17,805 nt of DNA from Saprospiraceae bacterium (GCA_020852155.1 JADZBJ010000461.1:1-17805), one strand, 5' to 3'; counted from the stretch's first letter, positions 7,531-14,748 are shown. The notes: a model not told the origin generated them from the letters alone. Numbers and translations: made by a program.

Positions 7531-8691
7531 ATGGTATCAAAAACTATTCGCTTTTTAGCGCTCGCGCTGACGGCCTTATCCTGCTCGCAGGCGGCAACCG
7601 GGCAAGTCCAGGTTCAATTCCTGTCGGATTCAGCCAAAATCAGTTTGATGACGGTTGCGCCGGGCCAGGAATTGTACAGCAGTTTCGGGCATTCTGCCTT
7701 GCGCATCAACGACCCTTTGAACGGCATGGATCGCTGTTACAATTACGGCACATTTGATTTCGATCAGCCGAACTTTTACGTCAATTTTTGTCGCGGCAAA
7801 CTGCTTTATTCCCTTGATCTGGAACCGGCGAGGTACTTCCTGCGCAGCAACCTTCAGGACGGCCGCCCAATGCGCGAGCAAGTGCTGAACCTGACGCCGC
7901 AAGAGCGCCAAAGCCTGTATGAACTGCTGCAAACCAACGCATTGCCGGAAAACAAAGACTACAAATACGATTTCTTCTACGACAACTGCGCGACGCGCAT
8001 TCGGGATATTGTTCAGAAAAATTTTGGCGGTCAACTGCATTTTGACACCACTAAACTGACGCCCAACACTTCCATGCGCGACCTGCTGCGCCCTTATACC
8101 CGCCCGAATCCGTGGACAGAATTCGGCATTGATCTGGTATTGGGTCTGCCAACAGATAAAAAAGCGCGGCCACAGGATTTCATGTTTTTGCCGGATGGCC
8201 TGCACGATCAATTCGCCGCAGCAACGACGCCTTCCGGTGCGCCATTAGTCATTGCTGAAAGACCTATTCCTGATGCGCCCATACCGCAACGCAACCTCGC
8301 GCCGGGTTTTCTGGGGCGTCCGTCGTGGGTGCTGTTATGTATAGCGTTGCTTGGGCTGGCCAGCAGGATGAATGCGCGGGCTTCACGCATTTTCGATAGC
8401 ATTTTCTGGTTTGTGCTGGGGTTTGCAGGTTTGATTATGGCCTTGCTCTGGTTCGCGACCGATCATACGGCAACCAAAGTCAACTTCAACCTGCTGTGGG
8501 CCTTGCCGACACACTTGCTGGTGTTCTGGCGAAGCCATCGTACGGGATGGATAAAGAAATATTTTTTGGTAACAGCAGTGCTTGCCGGGCTGGCGCTGGT
8601 ATGCTGGAAATTTATTCCGCAGGAAATGCCCGTTGCGGCCATTCCCATTATCTTACTGGTGATAATTTTAGCGGTAAGAGATAAACGGTAA
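7531..8691 (+). CDS. Lnb-like lipoprotein N-acyltransferase (DUF4105 family)
   Basis: Predicted 386-residue inner-membrane enzyme. A signal sequence or anchor (residues 1-25, ending ATGQ) precedes a papain-like periplasmic domain of the DUF4105 family. The likely catalytic pair is His54 in SSFGHSALRI and Cys153 in FFYDNCATRIRD. After a proline-rich linker near 245-265 come about five membrane helices (around 265-280, 288-309, 320-333, 344-360, 368-382). This plan is that of Lnb, which in Bacteroides N-acylates the lipoprotein cysteine and replaces Lnt. The activity here is by family. ATG 7531 is preferred over the in-frame TTG two codons earlier. Ser-Cys at 17-18 is not a convincing lipobox. 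The gene sits 9 bases after the M14 peptidase gene. Its last codons overlap the first arm of the downstream repeat hairpin. Confidence 0.8.
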   Translation: MVSKTIRFLALALTALSCSQAATGQVQVQFLSDSAKISLMTVAPGQELYSSFGHSALRINDPLNGMDRCYNYGTFDFDQPNFYVNFCRGKLLYSLDLEPARYFLRSNLQDGRPMREQVLNLTPQERQSLYELLQTNALPENKDYKYDFFYDNCATRIRDIVQKNFGGQLHFDTTKLTPNTSMRDLLRPYTRPNPWTEFGIDLVLGLPTDKKARPQDFMFLPDGLHDQFAAATTPSGAPLVIAERPIPDAPIPQRNLAPGFLGRPSWVLLCIALLGLASRMNARASRIFDSIFWFVLGFAGLIMALLWFATDHTATKVNFNLLWALPTHLLVFWRSHRTGWIKKYFLVTAVLAGLALVCWKFIPQEMPVAAIPIILLVIILAVRDKR

Positions 8692-8757
8692 GAGGTTAGT
8701 TTTTTCATCAACTGCGGATGTTGAATCACTAACCGCTTACCGCTAACCACTAACCAC
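8686..8757. repeat. Convergent-junction hairpin with CTAACC words
   Basis: The arms CGGTAAGAGGTTAG (8686-8699) and CTAACCGCTTACCG (8729-8742) pair with one mismatch; inside them TCAAC and GTTGA extend the pairing. The left side begins within the last codons of the Lnb-like gene. The right side continues as CTAACCACTAACCACTCA up to the pyruvate kinase stop. It may terminate both convergent genes; a T run (8700-8705) follows the left arm, inside the loop. It has the same word grammar as the other junction repeats here. Confidence 0.7.
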
Positions 8758-10251
8758 TCATCGAACGTCTGTGACCTTCAGCATGTTGGTGCGCAACTTG
8801 CTTTGCAGCGGCATGGAGGCCGTATTGATAATGGTATCGCCTGTTTTAATAAATCCGGCGGCTTTCAGGATGGCCGTACAATCCTCAATGGTATCGTCGG
8901 TGGTCGTGAAGCGGTCGTAGTAAAAACACTGAACGCCCCAGAGCAGGTTAAGCGTACCCAGCACCGAGAGGTTATCGCTGAAAATGAAAATACGCGTATT
9001 CGGCCTGAAACTGCTCATTTTAAAGGCTGCGTAACCGGTAGTTGTAATACCTGTAATGCCTTTTGCCTTGATTTCTTCCGCCACACGGCAAGCGTTAAAG
9101 CAAACCACGTCGTAGTAGAAGGTACCTGAACGTTCGGCCGCTTTAGGGCGCTTCGATTCGATTTGAGGCCAGTAATGCTTTTCAGTTTCAGAAATGATGC
9201 GGCTCATATATTGAACCACCAATTCGGGGTGAGCGCCAACCGAAGTCTCGCCACTCAACATAACCGCATCGGCGCCATCCAGTACGGCATTGGCCACGTC
9301 GGTGGCTTCTGCGCGGGTTGGCGACGGGTTGGTAATCATACTGTCCATCATTTGCGTAGCAACGATCACCGGGCGCGAGAACTGCATGCACAACTGGATG
9401 ATTTCCTTTTGTGTATGTGGCAAGTGCTCGATCGGCATTTCCACACCGAGGTCGCCGCGCGCCACCATGATTCCGTTCGCCTTTTTAATGATTTCGCGGA
9501 TATTTTTGACGGCTTCAGGCTTTTCGATTTTAGCCATCATTTTGGCGGTGTGGCCACTCTTGATGAGGGCTTCTTCCAGTTCGTCGAGGTCTTCAGCGCG
9601 CCGCACAAACGAGAGGGCAATCCAGCTGATGTCGGGTTGTGTCAGGATAAAATTGAGGTCTTCGCGGTCTTTTTCCGTCAGCGACGGCAGACTAACATTC
9701 GTATCAGGCAGGTTGACGCCTTTTTTGCTGCTGAGAATGCCGCCGTGCAGTGTTTTCAGTTTGACCGTATTCTTCTTGTTGGTTTCGACAACTTCAAAAA
9801 CCAGCTTGCCGTCATCCATCATGATGCGCTCCCCTTTTTCACAGTCGGCTGCAAAATTGGGGTACGACATATAGATTTCATCTTTTACCCCTTTGGCGTC
9901 TTTTTTATTGACAATGGTAATCACATCGCCCGGCTCCAGTGGAAGCGCGTTGTTTTCGATATTACCTACGCGCAACTTGGGGCCTTGCAAGTCGGCCAAA
10001 ATGCCAATATGCAGGTGGTATTTTTCATTAATGGCTTTAACTCGCTCAATTACCTCAAGGTGATCAGTATGCGAGCCGTGGCTGAAATTGAGTCGGAATA
10101 CGTCAACGCCCGCTTTGACCAATGCCAGGAGGTTTTCCTCGGAGCGGCAGGCAGGGCCTACAGTAGCCACGATTTTGGTGTTTTGCGAGCCATCTTTTCG
10201 CATGGGCGATTTGTTTTTTTCAAATAAGGCAACTGCCTGTTCTAGCGTCAT
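8758..10251 (-). CDS. pyk: Pyruvate kinase
   Basis: Cytoplasmic glycolytic enzyme converting phosphoenolpyruvate and ADP to pyruvate and ATP; 497 residues from the ATG at 10251. Visible signatures: TKIVATVGPA at 25-34, RLNFSHG at 53-59, KIEKPEAV at 241-248 (Lys241 and Glu243 aligned with the catalytic Lys and metal-binding Glu), ARGDLGVE at 264-271 with metal-binding Asp267, and MLSGETSVGAHPE at 331-343. Length and the C-terminal domain (about 370-497) are normal. GPKLR at 90-94 has lysine where potassium-dependent enzymes have glutamate (Glu117 in muscle enzyme), which by family rule predicts potassium-independent activity. Alternative starts are ATG 10203 (MRKDGSQNTKIV) and ATG 10281; the -7 box at 10289-10296 leaves 10251 or 10203 as the better choices. 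Divergent from the interrupted membrane gene and convergent with the Lnb-like gene. Confidence 0.97.
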   Translation of the reverse strand: MTLEQAVALFEKNKSPMRKDGSQNTKIVATVGPACRSEENLLALVKAGVDVFRLNFSHGSHTDHLEVIERVKAINEKYHLHIGILADLQGPKLRVGNIENNALPLEPGDVITIVNKKDAKGVKDEIYMSYPNFAADCEKGERIMMDDGKLVFEVVETNKKNTVKLKTLHGGILSSKKGVNLPDTNVSLPSLTEKDREDLNFILTQPDISWIALSFVRRAEDLDELEEALIKSGHTAKMMAKIEKPEAVKNIREIIKKANGIMVARGDLGVEMPIEHLPHTQKEIIQLCMQFSRPVIVATQMMDSMITNPSPTRAEATDVANAVLDGADAVMLSGETSVGAHPELVVQYMSRIISETEKHYWPQIESKRPKAAERSGTFYYDVVCFNACRVAEEIKAKGITGITTTGYAAFKMSSFRPNTRIFIFSDNLSVLGTLNLLWGVQCFYYDRFTTTDDTIEDCTAILKAAGFIKTGDTIINTASMPLQSKLRTNMLKVTDVR

Positions 10252-10288
10252 GTTACAACTGATTAAGTGTAAAAAACACAATAAGGGA

Positions 10289-10296
10289 CAAATGTA
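10289..10296 (-). promoter_or_regulatory. -7 box for pyruvate kinase
   Basis: The minus strand reads TACATTTG at 10296-10289, matching TAnnTTTG. No TTTG occurs at the expected -33 position, so the match is half a promoter. It lies 38 bases from the ATG at 10251, nearly the same distance as the -7 box of the S8 protease gene from its start. Confidence 0.42.
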
Positions 10297-10334
10297 GTCA
10301 CGATAAATCAGAATAGGTGGATTTTCGTGATAAA

Positions 10335-10470
10335 ATTGGTTGGTCCATTGTGGAGTTGGTTATTTGTGTAATTGGTTATTTGTTGAAACAATGGATGAAT
10401 AAAACAAATAACCAATTCAACAAATACACAAATAACCAATTCAACAAATACACAAATAACCAATTACACA
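10335..10470. repeat. 24-bp tandem repeat facing an inverted copy (AATAACC words)
   Basis: Positions 10404-10465 hold about 2.6 exact copies of a 24-base unit made of ACAAATAACCAATTC plus AACAAATAC (copies at 10404, 10428 and 10452). Positions 10335-10387 carry reverse-complement words (TTGGTTATTTG). An exact 18-base inverted match joins 10365-10382 and 10453-10470. The centre is 10388-10403. The structure occupies most of the divergent region between pyruvate kinase and the membrane gene. An open frame runs through it by chance, giving a repetitive NNQFNKYT peptide, and is not part of the gene. Confidence 0.85.
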
Positions 10471-10479
10471 GCCCCCAAC

Positions 10480-10487
10480 TACCTTTA
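10480..10487 (+). promoter_or_regulatory. Possible -7 box of the interrupted membrane gene
   Basis: TACCTTTA matches seven of eight bases of TAnnTTTG and lies six bases before the ATG at 10494, so a transcript from it would be nearly leaderless. No -33 box is apparent. It resembles the arrangement before the TolC gene. Confidence 0.3.
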
Positions 10488-10493
10488 CGCAAT

Positions 10494-11708
10494 ATGCCTG
10501 CCAATTTCATTTTCCGAACATGGATCAAACTGACCGATCGCAACTGGCGACCGGGTTGGTGGGTGTTTGGGCTGACTTTCCTGGTTTATGTGTTGCTGTT
10601 TTCACGACGGGTTTTACTCGACATTACAGCACAAATGCAAACGCTGGAGAAGGTTTGTTCCGGCAAGATCAGTTTGCCGCCCACGGCCATGTTTTATGTT
10701 TTGAGTTGGCTAACGGCATTGGGTCAATGTGATTTTCGACTGTTCATGGGTGCGGCAGTAGTTGTGCTGTCGGTACTGGCGCTGGCAAAATGGTACGCAA
10801 CCCGACAAATGCTTTGGCAATGAGCGCCCGATCATCCCTTGCGCGCTGAACTCCCCTGGCTGGCGCTGGCGCTTTGTTTTGTCTGTAGTTTGCCCACCTT
10901 CGACTGGCTCCGACTGGGCTATTACATTGCCGGACAGCCCTCACCCAACTATTGGATGAACGGTACAATTCTCGCTTCCTGGCCTTTTGCCGTGGTATTA
11001 TTTGCGCAGTCTTATGGTCAGTTGCAACACCCGCGCGCCTCATGGTGGCGATGGGAAATGTTATGGTTGCTTTTATTAATGGTCAGTAAGCCCAGTTATG
11101 TCTTTGTTTTTGGGGTGGTTTATCCACTGTTTTTCCTGAAAACACATGGCTGGCGGCACCCGGCTTTGCGCTGGCATTTATTACCATTGGTTATCGGTGC
11201 GCTGGCCGTTGTGGTTGAATACTGGCTGGTTTTTCTGCATCCGAACAGCGTTTATGTACACGATTTTAATGGTGGTCGCGCCAGCGGAGTTGTCCTGAAA
11301 TGGGCTTTTGTCTGGTCATTGTGGAGCACCAATATTCCGTTATCCATTCTTGCGGCAGCAGCGTTCCCGCTGGCGGTGAGTTGGGCGTACTGGCGCGAAG
11401 TCCGGCACCATCTGTTGTGGCAATATGCCTGGGCGGGCTTTGGCGTTGCATTGCTGATCAGTCTGTCATTCATGCAACAAGGCGATGAGTATTACGCCTG
11501 GAATTTCAGATACCAACATTACATTTCCGCTTATTTATTATACGCTGTTTCGGCATTTTTACTCTGGGAGCGCGCACCAGTCAGAAGTGTTTTTAAAGTA
11601 AAATTTTGGAAAAACAAGCATGCCTGGCTTTGGCTACTATTTGGCCTCCACCTCTTGTCAGGCATTGTTTATCTCCTGAAATGCTGGATCAGCAAAACAC
11701 ATTATTGA
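10494..11708 (+). pseudogene. Polytopic membrane protein split by an in-frame TGA
   Basis: One reading frame of 405 codons is broken only by TGA at 10821-10823. The first part (109 residues, MPANFIFRTWIKLTDRNW...) holds one or two membrane helices. The second, reading on in the same frame through APDHPLRAELPW, encodes about 290 residues with roughly eight hydrophobic segments. It contains GQPSPNYWMNGTILASWPF and LLMVSKPSYVFVFG, which recall large membrane proteins of polysaccharide loci with glycosyltransferase-C-like topology; that link is from memory and weak. The only near restart codon is TTG at 10839, with no ribosome-binding signal, so a nonsense mutation is the simplest reading. A single-base sequencing error or stop read-through would also fit. 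Composition and hydrophobicity are continuous across the stop, which suggests recent loss. It is flanked by repeat arrays on both sides. Confidence 0.7.
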
Positions 11709-11715
11709 ATTATTA

Positions 11716-11755
11716 TTGGTTATCTGGTTATTTGAGGATTTGGTTATTCGGTTAC
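11716..11755. repeat. GGTTAT word run after the interrupted gene
   Basis: Within 40 bases the words TTGGTTAT, CTGGTTATTTG, TTGGTTATTCG and GGTTA recur. They begin eight bases after the stop codon at 11708. This is the reverse-complement orientation of the TCTAACC / TCAAAC linkers in the next array, so the two could form the outer stem of a loose hairpin, as at the other junctions. Confidence 0.6.
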
Positions 11756-11764
11756 TGCACCAAA

Positions 11765-11966
11765 GGCGCGACAGCGCCATTCTAACCATATCAAACAACC
11801 TCAAACGCGAGCGACAGCGAGCATTCTAACCACATCAAACGGCGCGCCAGCGCCACTCAAACGCGAGCGACAGCGAGCACTCAAACCATATCAAACGGCG
11901 CGCCAGCGCCACTCAAACGCGAGCGCCAGCGAGCATTCTAACCATATCAAACGGCGCGCCAGCGCC
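11765..11966. repeat. Alternating array of two GC-rich words (A-B-A-B-A-B-A)
   Basis: Word A, GGCGCG(A/C)CAGCGCC, occurs at 11765-11778, 11841-11854, 11897-11910 and 11953-11966. Word B, GCGAGCG(A/C)CAGCGAGC, occurs at 11807-11822, 11863-11878 and 11919-11934. They strictly alternate, separated by AT-rich linkers of 8, 18 or 28 bases drawn from ATTCTAACCATATCAAAC and ACTCAAAC. Both share the core GCG(A/C)CAGCG. A has inverted ends (GGCGC/GCGCC) and B has direct-repeat ends (GCGAGC). Linker words continue to about 12003. With 11709-11764 this fills the roughly 310-base gap before the TolC gene; no gene is seen in it. Confidence 0.9.
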
Positions 11967-12007
11967 ATTCTAACAACTTCAAACCATTTCAAACAACATA
12001 TCCTTTC

Positions 12008-12015
12008 TACATTTG
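12008..12015 (+). promoter_or_regulatory. -7 box directly before the TolC-type gene
   Basis: TACATTTG matches TAnnTTTG and ends only four bases before the ATG at 12020. No good -33 TTTG is present at 19 bases; TTTC lies 17 bases upstream. If active, the messenger would be leaderless or almost so, a spacing I recall from other Bacteroidota genes. Confidence 0.45.
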
Positions 12016-12019
12016 TGGC

Positions 12020-13357
12020 ATGAAATATTTTTTCCTGTGCGCTAACTTGCTGATCTCATCCTGGTTAATCGGACAAAATCGCCCGGTAACCCTGTCTGAG
12101 AGCATCGGCATGGCCCTTGAAAACAGCAGCCAATTGCGAAAATCAAAACTGGATCGCGAAGCCCTGGAAATTCGCCTCCGTGAAGGACGCAGCGCCATGT
12201 ATCCGAAAATACAGGCCACTCTCGGCGTTGATTACTACGGAGCATTGCCCACGCAGATCGCACCCGGCGAAGCATTCGGACTGGCCGAGGGGACGTACAT
12301 TCCCCTGACTTTTGGTCGCCCCTGGCAGGGATTGGCCGGCGTTACGTTGCAACAGCAGATTTTCAACGAAGCCCAGCGACGCCAGATTCCAGCCATGAAT
12401 ACCTCACGCGCCCTGGCCGACCTGCTCATCGAACGGAGCCGCGAAGACGTGATTTTCCAAACAGCAACGATTTTTTACCAGACGTTGCAGACCGAGCAAC
12501 TCCTGCGTGGCGTCAACGCCAACCTCGACAAACTCGATGCCCTGGAACGCGTCGCTCAGTTGCAATTAGCCAACGGATTTGCCGTGCCGACTGATGTTAA
12601 ACGCATCAAAGTGGCGCGAACCAATTTGCAAACCCAACGACAAAATCTTTTCACGGCCATCAACACCCTGCGGCAAACATTGCAGTTCCTTTGCGGGGTC
12701 GCGTTTGAAGACCCTTTCGAGCCTTTCGAACCGATGGGCGATCCGGTGGCGGATTCACTGCGTTGGCAGCAAATCATCCTGGAAGTCGAAAGCACGACAG
12801 AAAACCGATTGTTGCTGCGTCAAATTGAACTGAACGGCATCCAACAGCGCAGTCTGGCTGCTGAAGGTCTGCCGTCATTGAGCGGATATGCCAGCGCAGC
12901 CACACAAAGTTTTCGAACCGACGCCAATTTTGCCGACACAGGCAGCCGCTGGTTTGGTACAGCCGTTGTGGGCTTTCGATTACATGTGCCGATTTTCGAC
13001 GGATTTCAGCGCCAGCGCAAAAAAAACCTGCTGGCCATTGACGCCCAAAAAATTGAAGAAGACCGCCGTCAGGTAACCATGGCCAAGGGGCTGGAATACC
13101 GACAGGCGCGCGAACAACTCAACAACGCCTTCAGGGCCTTGCGCGCCCAAACAGACAATGTCGCCCTGGCGCGCGAAATCAGCGACAAATTCATGTTGCA
13201 ATACCGCGAAGGCGTGGTATCGCTGACGGATTTGCTGAATGCCCAAACCGCCTTGTCTGAAGCCGAAACCAGCTATTGGCAACAAGTATTCAACTACAAA
13301 CTGGCTGCCCTGAAACTCCTGAAATCAGCAGGGCGCCTTGACGAAATAACCAAGTAA
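12020..13357 (+). CDS. TolC-family outer-membrane efflux protein
   Basis: Predicted trimeric outer-membrane channel subunit of 445 residues. It begins with a signal peptide (residues 1-18, MKYFFLCANLLISSWLIG, Gln19 following). It then shows the two tandem OEP repeats of the TolC family: long amphipathic helices rich in Gln, Arg, Ala and Leu around 24-60, 120-215, 255-280 and 345-440. Family-like stretches include VTLSESIGMALENSSQL near 23-39 and YREGVVSLTDLLNAQTALSEAE near 394-415. Length is typical. Such channels export small molecules or proteins with an inner-membrane RND or ABC pump and an adaptor, but neither partner gene is in the window, so the substrate cannot be inferred. The ATG at 12020 is fixed by the signal peptide. 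The stop codon lies inside an AACC word run (AACCAAGTAACCAATTCACC). Confidence 0.92.
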   Translation: MKYFFLCANLLISSWLIGQNRPVTLSESIGMALENSSQLRKSKLDREALEIRLREGRSAMYPKIQATLGVDYYGALPTQIAPGEAFGLAEGTYIPLTFGRPWQGLAGVTLQQQIFNEAQRRQIPAMNTSRALADLLIERSREDVIFQTATIFYQTLQTEQLLRGVNANLDKLDALERVAQLQLANGFAVPTDVKRIKVARTNLQTQRQNLFTAINTLRQTLQFLCGVAFEDPFEPFEPMGDPVADSLRWQQIILEVESTTENRLLLRQIELNGIQQRSLAAEGLPSLSGYASAATQSFRTDANFADTGSRWFGTAVVGFRLHVPIFDGFQRQRKKNLLAIDAQKIEEDRRQVTMAKGLEYRQAREQLNNAFRALRAQTDNVALAREISDKFMLQYREGVVSLTDLLNAQTALSEAETSYWQQVFNYKLAALKLLKSAGRLDEITK

Positions 13358-13400
13358 CCAATTCACCAAATTCCACCATTTCACCCTCTCACACCACACC
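13348..13400. repeat. AACC/CACC word run over the TolC stop codon
   Basis: From ATAACCAAGTAACCAATTC through CACCAAATTCCACCATTTC to CACACCACACC, the last TolC codons, the stop and the 48-base gap before the dehydrogenase gene form one AT- and C-rich word run. It is the one such junction here without an obvious inverted partner. No terminator or consensus promoter is visible in it, so the downstream gene could be read through from TolC. Confidence 0.6.
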
Positions 13401-13405
13401 GAATA

Positions 13406-14641
13406 GTGGATCAATTATTAGAAAAGTACAAGCAAAAACAGCCGGAAGTCGTGTTCGAATGGCATGACGACGAAACCGGCGCTGAAGGATGGATTGTTAT
13501 TAATTCATTGCGCGGGGGCGCTGCCGGAGGCGGCACCCGAATGCGAAAAGGCCTGACCCGCTCGGAAGTGATTTCTCTGGCCAAAGTCATGGAAATCAAA
13601 TTCTCCGTTTGCGGCCCACCAATTGGCGGCGCCAAAAGCGGCATCAACTTCGACCCCACCGACCCGCGACGCTGGCAAGTGCTGGAACGTTGGTATCGCG
13701 CGGCACTTCCTATCCTGAAGAATTATTACGGTACAGGCGGCGACCTGAATGTTGACGAAATCAAAGACGTCGTGCCGATCACTGAAGCGCTCGGCTTGTG
13801 GCACCCGCAGGAAGGCATCGTGCGCGGCCACTTTCACCCTTCTGAAGGTCAGCAGATCAACATCATCGGACAATTGCGTTACGGATGTACCAAAATTGTT
13901 GAAGATCGCGAGTTTGTGCCCGAAGGCAGCCACCATCGCTATGCCGTGGCAGACCTGATTACAGGTTACGGCGTAGCAGAGTCTGTCCGCCATTTTTATG
14001 ACCTGTCGCAAGGCGTTTCACCAGACGGTAAAACGGCCATTATTCAGGGTTGGGGCAACGTAGCCTCGGCGGCGGCTTGTTATTTGGCCAATATGGGCGT
14101 TCGCGTGTTGGGTATTATTGACCGCGACGGCGGCATCCTGGCGCCGGAAGGCCTGACGCTGGAAGAGGTTAAAAAACTGTTCAACGAAAAAGAAGGCAAC
14201 AAACTCAAAACAGATCGGCTACAACCTTTTGAAACGGTCAACGAAGCCATCTGGAAAATGGGTGCAGATATTTTCATTCCCGGTGCAGCATCCAAACTCG
14301 TCACCCGCGCGCAGGTAGATGCCATGCTCGAAGGCGGTATGGAAGTAATCGCCTGCGGAGCAAATGTTCCGTTTGTTGACGACGAGGTTTTCTTCGGACC
14401 TACCGCAAAATATACGGATGAAAAAACGGGCGTGATTCCTGATTTTATTGCGAACTGCGGAATGGCCAGGGTGTTTGCCTACCTTATGCAACCGGATGTA
14501 GCCATGACTGACAAGGCAATTTTTGAAGATATTTCAGCCACAATCCGTCGCGCATTGGAGGAAGTTGCCCAAAATCAACCCCTAAAGACTGGAATTTCAA
14601 CCAAAGCACTTTATTTGGCCCTCAAAAAGTTAGGGAATTAA
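13406..14641 (+). CDS. Glu/Leu/Phe/Val dehydrogenase family protein
   Basis: Predicted cytoplasmic NAD(P)-dependent amino-acid dehydrogenase of 411 residues, of the type that reversibly deaminates glutamate or a branched or aromatic amino acid. The N-terminal dimerisation/substrate domain has GGAAGGGTRMRKG near 37-49 and PPIGGAKSGI at 71-80, with Lys77 in the place of the conserved substrate-binding lysine. YYGTGGDLNVDE (107-118, Asp113) replaces the usual IGPxxDxPAxD catalytic segment. The Rossmann domain has GWGNVA at 215-220 and an acidic strand end (IIDRDGG), which favours NAD. IPGAASKLVT (291-300) and VIACGANVP (314-322) are family-like. The start is GTG at 13406; no good upstream ATG exists. 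Because the catalytic segment is divergent I would not name the substrate. It follows TolC by 48 bases with no clear terminator between. Confidence 0.88.
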   Translation: MDQLLEKYKQKQPEVVFEWHDDETGAEGWIVINSLRGGAAGGGTRMRKGLTRSEVISLAKVMEIKFSVCGPPIGGAKSGINFDPTDPRRWQVLERWYRAALPILKNYYGTGGDLNVDEIKDVVPITEALGLWHPQEGIVRGHFHPSEGQQINIIGQLRYGCTKIVEDREFVPEGSHHRYAVADLITGYGVAESVRHFYDLSQGVSPDGKTAIIQGWGNVASAAACYLANMGVRVLGIIDRDGGILAPEGLTLEEVKKLFNEKEGNKLKTDRLQPFETVNEAIWKMGADIFIPGAASKLVTRAQVDAMLEGGMEVIACGANVPFVDDEVFFGPTAKYTDEKTGVIPDFIANCGMARVFAYLMQPDVAMTDKAIFEDISATIRRALEEVAQNQPLKTGISTKALYLALKKLGN

Positions 14642-14748
14642 ATTTTGTTAGCGACTTTTGCCCCGCTAATCATTGTTGCTTCGGAATAATACCCTGACAT
14701 CAGTTTTATACCGACGACAATTAACCTATTCTATTTCATCAAAAAGAA

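Noticed and set aside
9163..10227. 354-codon plus-strand frame opposite pyruvate kinase
   Set aside because: Shadow of a certain gene on the other strand; low-complexity Phe/His/Val-rich translation without motifs.
10404..10470. CRISPR or integration-site array
   Set aside because: The 24-base copies are directly abutting with no spacers, and no integrase is nearby.
11765..11966. CRISPR array
   Set aside because: The repeats are 14-16 bases, of two alternating kinds, and the linkers are re-used, not unique spacers; no cas genes are present.
14648..14669. Terminator after the dehydrogenase gene
   Set aside because: TTAGCG/CGCTAA gives only a 6-bp stem with no T tract.
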